Origin: CAYVQZ01 sp964453435
GTDB taxonomy: Bacteria; Abyssobacteria; SURF-5
DNA length: 17,951 nt
Direction: 5' to 3'
NCBI GenBank assembly: GCA_964453435.1
Contig: CAYVQZ010000075.1
Coordinates: forward strand, 1 to 17,951
A model generated the notes under the pieces. It saw only the letters and a list, made by a program, of their open reading frames with translations, was not told the origin of the DNA and ran no database searches. A program made the translations under genes and the position numbers. Numbering within the stretch: the stretch's first letter is position 1; the number at the start of each line of letters is the position of its first letter. This document shows positions 1 to 5,100 of this stretch, one piece after another.

Positions 1-112
1 CGGTTTGACGAGGGGGAGGGTTCCGCCCTCCCTACTCTACCGCCTTGGCGTGAGATAGTTTCTCCCCGTGCCGCCCCGCGCTCCCCGTGGTTTACAGCCT
101 CGTAGTCTCTCA

Positions 113-142
113 TCCGCGTCAATCCGCGTGAATCTGCGGTTC
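113..142. repeat. Degenerate 10-bp tandem repeat (3 units)
   Basis: Three consecutive 10-mers read TCCGCGTCAA, TCCGCGTGAA and TCTGCGGTTC. The first two differ at one base and the third is more diverged. TCATTCG then recurs three times at 162-188. Phrases of this kind occur as dispersed intergenic sequence in some environmental bacterial genomes; that is a recollection, not something shown here. Confidence 0.5.
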
Positions 143-301
143 CAAAAAAGTTTTTATCCTTTCATTCGTTTCATTCGTAACTCATTCGCTGCAAAAAAGT
201 GGAACGGTTTGTTCCCTTTCATGGGAGGAACAGTTCGGCAGAGCATCCGTATGAAGTGGGGGAGAACGGCCCGGGTAAATAGCTCTTATAAGACCAAATA
301 G

Positions 302-345
302 AATGAGCGAACCGCAGAGGGGAACGGTTCGCTCATTGTTTCGGT
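302..345 (+). terminator. Strong hairpin, possible terminator or small-RNA 3' end
   Basis: The arms AATGAGCGAACCG (302-314) and CGGTTCGCTCATT (325-337) are perfectly complementary over 13 bp around a 10-nt loop. The plus strand continues GTTTCGGTTT, which is T-rich but not a clean U-tract; the minus strand has none. It could terminate a transcript entering from the left, end a structured RNA in 200-337, or act as a barrier 3' of the GNAT gene. The hairpin is certain; the role is a guess. Confidence 0.4.
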
Positions 346-471
346 TTATCTCCCTACAAAGAGGCCATGAGCCACCCCATTAACTCATAGCCCCCTTTTG
401 CCCTCTATTAATAGTATGTCACCGTCACTCGGGTTTGCCTAGAAGAAGATGGCGGTTGCTTCAAACCGTAC

Positions 472-972
472 TTAGAGGAATAGAACCAGGTCTGCAATCC
501 CCGTTCGCTCGACCCAGCCCAGTTTCTTGTAGAATTGGTAGGACCCTCTCCCTCTGCCCGTCACGAGGCGCAGCCGGAAGCAACCGCGTTCCAGGGCCAT
601 CTTCTTGACTTCGGCGAGAAGCGAACGTCCGATTCCCTTCTTGCGCTCCGATTCGAGCACAAACAATTCGGTAATGTATCCCTCCGGACCCGGCAACATC
701 AAATACGGAGTCCAGTGCGCCGCGATGTATCCGACGACATCTCCTGCCGAATACTCCGCCACAAGCGCCGTATGGCTGTTGTCGTCCAGACACGATGCCA
801 GGTTCTCCGAGATTAACGATTCGATTTCGGCCCGACATTCCTGGGCCGCTTCCGGCAACCATTCGATTTCCCGCAATATAGCCCCTATTGCAGGCGCGTC
901 CGCGGCGCGAGCGGGGCGAATGATTATTTGTGCGTGTTCCTGCATATGGGTATCCCGTATTTGCTCAGTCAT
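472..972 (-). CDS. GNAT family N-acetyltransferase
   Basis: A 166-aa protein with the GNAT fold, expected to move an acetyl group from acetyl-CoA to an amine of an unknown small molecule or protein. Motif A is clear: strand YITELFVL at about 99-106, then the pyrophosphate loop ERKKGIGRSLL (109-119), matching R/Q-x-x-G-x-G/A. Motif B is YQFYKKLGW (145-153), typical of the C-terminal part of these enzymes. Length is normal for a single-domain GNAT. The ATG at 972 has no good SD; an in-frame ATG at 945 (tenth residue) is an equally possible start and would still keep the whole domain. It lies 79 bp after the FMN reductase gene on the same strand, so co-transcription is possible, although a small hairpin sits between. 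The substrate cannot be predicted. Confidence 0.9.
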   Translation of the reverse strand: MTEQIRDTHMQEHAQIIIRPARAADAPAIGAILREIEWLPEAAQECRAEIESLISENLASCLDDNSHTALVAEYSAGDVVGYIAAHWTPYLMLPGPEGYITELFVLESERKKGIGRSLLAEVKKMALERGCFRLRLVTGRGRGSYQFYKKLGWVERTGIADLVLFL

Positions 973-1020
973 CGCGCGGCGCAGGAAAGTGTTCCGAATT
1001 CAACAGACTGCGAAACGCGC

Positions 1021-1037
1021 AACTTGCCAAACAAGTT
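1021..1037 (-). terminator. Small hairpin after the FMN reductase gene
   Basis: AACTTG and CAAGTT form a perfect 6-bp stem around a 5-nt loop, 14 nt past the FMN reductase stop codon. No T-run follows on the minus strand, so termination would be weak or partial. It may only separate the two minus-strand genes. Confidence 0.25.
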
Positions 1038-1051
1038 ATGAGACAGATGCA

Positions 1052-1792
1052 TCATTGCTGGGTCTGTTTCCCCACATGCTTTTCAATTTCTTGCTGAAAA
1101 TGCTGGTTTGCGCCCGCCATATACACATCGAGCGGCATAAGTTCCCGGCTTACGATATTCAATGTTTCAGTTGACATGGCGCCGTCTGTGACAAGCTGGC
1201 GGCCTGTCTCTTTCGCCGCGCCGAAGACATCGTCCAAGGGTGCGCCCATCTCCAGCAGGATTTGTATGGCGGGCCCATGCGGTCTCAACAAAGCGCCCGC
1301 AAATTCTCTCGCCATGTTCTTGCAGGCGGCGTTCATATGCGCGACCATGGGCTCGAAGTTGTCCATCTCCCAGAAGCCGCAGTTTGAAACCAGGACGACT
1401 TTCCCGTTCGGATTGTGTCCTTCACGAACCAGATGCCTGCAATGACCGTCGCGGATTTCGAAGAAAGGCTGGATTGTGGGAACCAGTCGGTCCATGAGCA
1501 ATTTCATGGGGCCCGTAACTCCATCCACATACACTGGCGTAGCGAATACCAGAATGTCCGCCGGAATGAGCTTTGGATAAAGGTCGTTCATATCATCTTT
1601 TTGAAAGCACTTGCCCGGCGTTTTCAGCCAGCAATGCAATTCTCCCTGGCAGGGTTTGATGTTCATCTTCCGGGTATAATATGTGTCTACCTCGGCGCCT
1701 GCTTCCCTCATTCCTTCGAGAAAGGGATCCAAAATTTGAGCCGTATTCCCCTTATCCATTTTCGGACTGCAGTTGAATGCGATGACTTTCAT
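1052..1792 (-). CDS. Flavodoxin-like NAD(P)H-dependent FMN reductase
   Basis: A 246-aa flavodoxin-fold oxidoreductase of the NADPH-dependent FMN reductase / iron-sulfur flavoprotein group. It should bind FMN and transfer electrons from NAD(P)H or a ferredoxin in the cytoplasm. The N-terminal phosphate loop is NCSPKMDKGNT (7-17), and ATPVYVDGVTGPMK (84-97) is the second flavin-contacting loop. Relatives often carry a C-x2-C-x2-C motif followed by TPG-x-C; here C48, C54 and C62 remain but the middle Cys is Glu51, so a normal [4Fe-4S] cluster is doubtful. The start is the ATG at 1792, preceded by AGGAGAGG at good distance; an upstream TTG at 1822 would add ten residues that overlap the SD. A perfect 13-bp palindrome lies about 31-43 nt upstream. 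The physiological electron acceptor is unknown. Confidence 0.88.
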   Translation of the reverse strand: MKVIAFNCSPKMDKGNTAQILDPFLEGMREAGAEVDTYYTRKMNIKPCQGELHCWLKTPGKCFQKDDMNDLYPKLIPADILVFATPVYVDGVTGPMKLLMDRLVPTIQPFFEIRDGHCRHLVREGHNPNGKVVLVSNCGFWEMDNFEPMVAHMNAACKNMAREFAGALLRPHGPAIQILLEMGAPLDDVFGAAKETGRQLVTDGAMSTETLNIVSRELMPLDVYMAGANQHFQQEIEKHVGKQTQQ

Positions 1793-1822
1793 GATGGCTT
1801 CCTCTCCTTTGCGTTTCGACAA

Positions 1823-1835
1823 ATAATCTGATTAT
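1823..1835 (-). promoter_or_regulatory. Operator-like palindrome before the FMN reductase gene
   Basis: ATAATC-T-GATTAT is a perfect 6+1+6 AT-rich inverted repeat just upstream of the FMN reductase start codon. The size and position suit a dimeric repressor site. A GATAAT-like -10 element on the minus strand overlaps it, but no matching -35 was found. The palindrome is seen; the regulatory role is inferred. Confidence 0.35.
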
Positions 1836-1878
1836 CGGAAAGATTCACAGGGAATGCGTCCGACAATTCGATTTGTGC

Positions 1879-1900
1879 TGATTCCGTGTCCCCGGAATCA
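1879..1900. repeat. Perfect 8-bp inverted repeat
   Basis: TGATTCCG and CGGAATCA are exact reverse complements separated by TGTCCC, giving a compact hairpin of 22 nt. It lies about 90 nt upstream of the FMN reductase start. It could be a transcript structure or a protein site. A related word, CTCGGAATCAGGG, recurs near 1936-1948. Confidence 0.45.
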
Positions 1901-1973
1901 CGCGGACCGTGACCTTCGGCACATAAATCCATGTCCTCGGAATCAGGGTTCCGCTTTTCGTGGACGGTGAGAT

Positions 1974-2065
1974 GAGACTGTCCCACAATTCATGCTGAAG
2001 GTTGTTCGCTTTGGGGACAGTCCCGATTCTACGGCACTTCGTGCCCGTAAATCTGGGACAGTCCC
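1974..2065. repeat. REP-like element built from GGGACAGTCCC palindromes
   Basis: GGGACAGTCCC occurs at 2014-2024 and again at 2055-2065. With the ACGGCAC/GTGCCCGT core between them it folds into one 52-nt hairpin of about 22 bp, with a TTC loop, one A-A mismatch and three single-base bulges. An inverted partial copy, GAGACTGTCCCA, sits at 1974-1985. This is the architecture of REP/BIME or miniature transposable elements. No RAYT or other transposase is present in the window. Confidence 0.55.
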
Positions 2066-2129
2066 GTGCGCTTGGTAATCGAGAGACGGACTCAGATAGG
2101 TTCCTTCGCCAGCAATTAATAAACGGATT

Positions 2130-2939
2130 TCAGCTTTTTCGTTTTCTGGCCCACTCCGCCGCCACCTGAGCGCAGGTTGCAAACCGGACACCCGGCCGTC
2201 CCTTCATGTGCCGTATCAAATCTTCCAGCATCCGGACCCGGTGGTATCGACCGATGATTTGCGGATGCATTGTCAGGGTAAAGACCCCCTTTTCGGCGTA
2301 GGCGCCCTCGAACTCGGATACCCAAATCTCAAGGACTTTGGAGGGCGCGGACATACCGACCAGGTAGGCCGGAAAGAAATTGAACAGAAAGTGCGGCGCA
2401 TCGTCGAGTTCCCACGAAACGGGAATCTCCAGTACGTTTGTTTCGTTGCCTTCGTGGGTAAGCATATACGGGCGGAAATCATCACCCATCATACTGCTGT
2501 CATACAAGAACCCGCATTCCTGAAAGAGGCGAATTGAATTCGGACTCAAGTCCCATGCGGGAGAGCGATAGCCGCGGGGTTTTTCGCCGGTCAGTTCCTC
2601 AAGAGTCCGGATGCCCGTCTCCAGAATCCGCTTCTCTTCTTCGGGTGACAAATTTGCCGGGCTTTCGTGCATATCTCCGTGATGACCTATTTCGTGTCCG
2701 CTGTCGTGGATTTGCCTGACAATCTCCGGGCGCCGTCTGGCCGTGTCTGCCGGCACGAAAAATGTGGCCGGTATCCCGTGGCTCTCCAGCAGCGCAAGAA
2801 TGCGGGGGACGCCGACCCGCGCTCCATACTGTCCGCGGGAGAGGGGAGTAGGCGTGTCAAGGCCGAGCGACCTCCATAAGGACTCCGCATCAAAATCAAA
2901 TGATAGAATTACCGTACACGTACTCTTGGCATTCCGCAT
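2130..2939 (-). CDS. Polysaccharide deacetylase family protein (NodB homology, PuuE/HpPgdA-like)
   Basis: A 269-aa metal-dependent deacetylase with a NodB-homology barrel. The motifs appear in order: FDFDAES (14-20) with the catalytic/metal Asp residues; GHEIGHHGDMHE (81-92), where H87 and H91 form the HxxxH metal site; GYRSPAWDLS (123-132); and TLTMHPQIIGR (221-231) with the late catalytic His225. There is no signal peptide or membrane anchor, so it is probably cytoplasmic. This matches the subgroup of H. pylori PgdA and PuuE-type enzymes, which act on N-acyl or cyclic-amide substrates, rather than secreted chitin deacetylases. The ATG at 2939 has GGAGG five bases upstream. It follows the ankyrin gene by 25 bp and is probably translated from the same mRNA. 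The substrate is not predictable. Confidence 0.9.
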   Translation of the reverse strand: MRNAKSTCTVILSFDFDAESLWRSLGLDTPTPLSRGQYGARVGVPRILALLESHGIPATFFVPADTARRRPEIVRQIHDSGHEIGHHGDMHESPANLSPEEEKRILETGIRTLEELTGEKPRGYRSPAWDLSPNSIRLFQECGFLYDSSMMGDDFRPYMLTHEGNETNVLEIPVSWELDDAPHFLFNFFPAYLVGMSAPSKVLEIWVSEFEGAYAEKGVFTLTMHPQIIGRYHRVRMLEDLIRHMKGRPGVRFATCAQVAAEWARKRKS

Positions 2940-2964
2940 GTAAACCTCCAGCCGATTCCGGTTC

Positions 2965-3660
2965 CTATTCCCTGGCTCCGGCTTTCCTCAGTAGTCTCAC
3001 GATTTCCTCGTGACGGCCGAATGCCGCCGACCTCAGGGCGGTGTCACCGGCAGGGCTGCTGATATTTGGATTGGCGCCATGTTCCAGCAGAATCCGCACG
3101 GCTTCGGCCTGTCCTCTGAATGCCGCCAGCATCAGGGCCGTCCAGCCCTCCGAATCCTGATGGTCAATATCGGCTCTATGGTCGAGGAGAGCCTCGATTA
3201 TTTTCACATGCCCCCACGATGCCGCATGCATTAAAGCTGTCGCTTCGTTCTTGTCTTTTGCGTTGGCATCGGCACCGTTTTCGAGGAGAATCCGCGCCGC
3301 TTCCGTTTGCCCCTCGCTTGCAGCCCAGGCAAGGGCGGTCCATTTCCCCTGTTTCCTTGCGTTGGGGTCGGCCGATGCTTCGAGCAATCTTTTTATGACC
3401 GCTGTATGTCCTGCCCGTGTCGCGATTATCAGCAACGGTTCTCCTTTGCTATCCGTGGTGTTCGGGTCGACGCCGGCGGCCAACAGCAATTTGACGATTG
3501 CTTCGTCTCCGTGGCGTGTTCTCTCGGCAAGCTCTTCCTGGCTGCACGGGACAGCCATCTGTTCGAGTTCTTTACGAGCGTCGTCCTGTTCGGGTTCACC
3601 CATGACGGTATTTGGAACGATGAGAAAAAGAAGAACTATTGCGAGAACTCTGATCCGCAC
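2965..3660 (-). CDS. Secreted ankyrin-repeat protein
   Basis: A 231-aa protein with a signal peptide (residues 1 to about 21: basic RIR start, hydrophobic core LAIVLLFLIV) followed by about five to six ankyrin repeats from residue 40 to the C terminus. Repeat hallmarks are WTALAWAASEGQTEAARILL (107-126), TALMHAASWGH (141-151), TALMLAAFRGQ (174-184) and TALRSAAFGRH (207-217), with LLENGADANA/LLEHGANPN ends. The start is GTG at 3660, with AAGGAGG six bases upstream. The protein should be exported to the periplasm and bind another protein; ankyrin repeats have no catalytic function. It is the first gene of a probable two-gene operon with the deacetylase. Residue Cys39 stands alone after the signal region. 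The binding partner is unknown. Confidence 0.88.
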   Translation of the reverse strand: MRIRVLAIVLLFLIVPNTVMGEPEQDDARKELEQMAVPCSQEELAERTRHGDEAIVKLLLAAGVDPNTTDSKGEPLLIIATRAGHTAVIKRLLEASADPNARKQGKWTALAWAASEGQTEAARILLENGADANAKDKNEATALMHAASWGHVKIIEALLDHRADIDHQDSEGWTALMLAAFRGQAEAVRILLEHGANPNISSPAGDTALRSAAFGRHEEIVRLLRKAGARE

Positions 3661-4130
3661 GGATATCCTCCTTTTTACATGCTTTCACTTGGCGGCGATT
3701 GCGGCGTCGGGTTCAGGATATGCTTCGGGGCGCCACCGCGGCCGGAAACAAAGGGTAAGCGAAAAGCGCACGAGCTCGAACAAGGTTAGAAACCAGTCCG
3801 CCGCCGTTGTGTTTTTCGCGCGAAGTATACACCAGTCCACGCGGGGTTATCAAACTCGGGCGAGCAGCTTCGAGCCACACGGTAAAGCGCAAGAAGTCCT
3901 TCATGCACAGGCCCTCTTAAGGAGACTCCTTCTGCGACAAGAAAGATTTTCCGAAATCTGACAAAAACTGTACACTCTCCGTCGCTCGACAGTGTTCGCA
4001 GAAGTTCGGGCGTTTCAAAAACAACTGGCAGGCGAAAACTTAGGACGTGCCGGGGGGATTGCCGGAAATTGGTATGGTAATTGCTCACTTTGCTATGGCG
4101 CTTCCATTGAACTTCTGACGAAGGGAGACC
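3661..4130. other. Divergent spacer between the ankyrin gene and rlpA
   Basis: This 470-bp stretch must contain the upstream regions of both divergent genes. No frame on either strand looks like a protein; a GTG frame at 3786-4088 on the minus strand has no SD and no recognisable motif. Two short hairpins are visible: AAGGA-GAC-TCCTT at 3919-3931 and AGATTT-TCCG-AAATCT at 3944-3959. A weak TTTCCG/TACACT pair overlaps the second one, too poor to call a promoter. Confidence 0.55.
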
Positions 4131-4541
4131 ATGGTGCGGAAAACATCAGGCCTTTTAATGCTCTCTTTCATTCTGGTCGCGTTTATGGAAACGGGATGCG
4201 CCCGAATGAGTATCGGGCCGGTCAGAGTGCCGACGGGTCCCGACGCAAAGATAGTCTATGGCGTGGCGTCATGGTATGGTCAGGAGTTTCACGGTCGCAG
4301 AACGGCCAACGGCGAAATATACAATATGTACGCGCACACGGCGGCCCACCGGTCTCTTCCCTTTGGCACGAAGGTGCGCATTACGAACCTTCGAAATGGC
4401 CGCGTCACCGTCGTTCGAATTAATGACCGTGGCCCCTTCGTGCGAGGCCGCGACATCGACCTGTCATACATCGCTGCGAGCGAGTTGAGAATGCTGGATA
4501 CGGGCCTGGAAAAGGTGCGCATGGAAATCTTTTCCGGCTAG
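4131..4541 (+). CDS. rlpA: RlpA-like septal ring lytic transglycosylase, short lipoprotein form
   Basis: A 136-aa RlpA-family protein. After an N-terminal hydrophobic segment and a candidate lipidation site at Cys23, it has the double-psi beta-barrel: ASWYGQEFHGRRTANGE (46-62), TAAHRSLPFGTKVRITNL (70-87) and VVRINDRGPFVRGRDIDLS (94-112). These match the signature and the acidic/His catalytic neighbourhood of RlpA enzymes, which cleave peptide-stripped glycan strands at the division septum. The lipobox METGC has Glu at -3 instead of the usual Leu, so lipidation is less certain. The C-terminal SPOR domain found in E. coli and Pseudomonas RlpA is absent; the protein ends just after the barrel. 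SD AAGGGAG precedes the ATG. It stands alone between divergent and convergent neighbours. Confidence 0.9.
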   Translation: MVRKTSGLLMLSFILVAFMETGCARMSIGPVRVPTGPDAKIVYGVASWYGQEFHGRRTANGEIYNMYAHTAAHRSLPFGTKVRITNLRNGRVTVVRINDRGPFVRGRDIDLSYIAASELRMLDTGLEKVRMEIFSG

Positions 4542-4651
4542 TTCCTTGACTGCGGATGTGCGTTCCGAATTCCCGCTTCGAGATGCTTTCCGGCCCGATG
4601 TGCATTCATGAGAACCCACCGTTTGCTCGTTCACGCTCCACTTCAGATTGG

Positions 4652-5068
4652 TTAAACGGTAATGGTCAGCTTGGTTCCCTCGATGGCGACAGGAAATGTG
4701 CGTATGGCTTTTTTGGCTGAGCCTGCGACCCGCGTGCCGGAATAATCGAAGGTCGACTTGCCCACACTGCAGCACTGCACATACTTTGAATTGGGAACCG
4801 GGTCGAGGCGGCGCTTCGCGTGGGCGCAGCGATTCTCAAATGCGTGGTACCGGCCATCGTCGCCGTGAATCACCAGCACCCGGCTGGGGAGGTTTTTCTT
4901 CTCGAGTCGTATCGCCCCGCCGGTGGTTGATAATTCCTGCGCGCGCGCAAGGTCGACAGCAATTTTTCCGTTCTCATAGGTCCAACAATCGTTGTCCGCT
5001 GGCGGTTTCGTCTCGCACATGCCCAAAATACGCTGAAAGAAGTTTCGCGGGAGGGTTGGCATGTCCAT
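4652..5068 (-). CDS. Small Rieske-fold protein lacking the second ligand His
   Basis: A 138-aa protein whose second half aligns with Rieske [2Fe-2S] domains: RVLVIHGDDGRYHAFENRCAH is the typical lead-in (63-83), C81-x-H83 is the first ligand pair, and QCCSVGKSTFDYSGTRV (98-114) stands where C-x-x-H-G-x-x-F-D is expected. C99 fits the second ligand Cys, but the His position is Val102 and no other His follows. A normal cluster is therefore unlikely, unless Cys100 or another residue takes over. The N-terminal half has C18 and C28 in GMCETKPPADNDCW. The start is chosen at 5068, where AGGAAGGA sits five bases upstream; the ATG at 5074 overlaps the SD, and longer frames run into the ligase gene. 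It lies 32 bp after the acyl-CoA ligase, probably as its operon partner. Confidence 0.8.
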   Translation of the reverse strand: MDMPTLPRNFFQRILGMCETKPPADNDCWTYENGKIAVDLARAQELSTTGGAIRLEKKNLPSRVLVIHGDDGRYHAFENRCAHAKRRLDPVPNSKYVQCCSVGKSTFDYSGTRVAGSAKKAIRTFPVAIEGTKLTITV

Positions 5069-5100
5069 GAGCATCCTTCCTTCCTGGCTTCGAGAGATAC

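Larger units (their letters stand above)
1..471. other. Gene-free left end with repeats and hairpins
   Basis: I see no supportable gene here. A GTG-started frame at 68-301 has no SD, is rich in Arg/Ser and resembles nothing I know. The stretch holds a GC hairpin at 14-32 (GGGAGGG, loop TTCCG, CCCTCCC), a degenerate 10-bp tandem repeat at 113-142, three copies of TCATTCG at 162-188, a GGAAC/GTTCC/GGAAC set at 201-231 that can pair in two alternative ways, and a perfect 13-bp hairpin at 302-337. It lies downstream of the minus-strand GNAT gene and may also hold the 3' flank of a gene beyond the window. Confidence 0.6.
1793..2129. other. Palindrome-rich spacer without a gene
   Basis: No coding frame here is convincing. 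The spacer separates the deacetylase stop codon from the FMN reductase start and is dense in inverted repeats: an ATAATC-T-GATTAT palindrome (1823-1835), an 8-bp stem at 1879-1900, and a REP-like hairpin with an inverted partial copy at 1974-2065. It probably carries the FMN reductase promoter, although no clean -35/-10 pair is visible. Confidence 0.6.

Noticed and set aside
68..301. 77-aa frame on the plus strand
   Set aside because: GTG start without SD, Arg/Ser-rich composition, runs through tandem repeats and hairpin arms; no recognisable domain.
1943..2191. 82-aa minus-strand frame over the REP-like hairpin
   Set aside because: Consists largely of the translated inverted repeats and overlaps the deacetylase gene end in another frame.
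3919..3959. Two short hairpins as a terminator or riboswitch
   Set aside because: Stems of only 5-6 bp, no T-run on either strand, and they lie between divergent genes where a terminator is not expected.
3251..3961. 236-aa plus-strand frame opposite the ankyrin gene
   Set aside because: Antisense shadow of the repeat-containing gene; Ser/Arg/Ala-rich with no motif.
3786..4088. 100-aa minus-strand frame in the ankyrin-rlpA spacer
   Set aside because: GTG start with no SD, no motif, and composition like random high-GC reading; the region must also hold two promoters.
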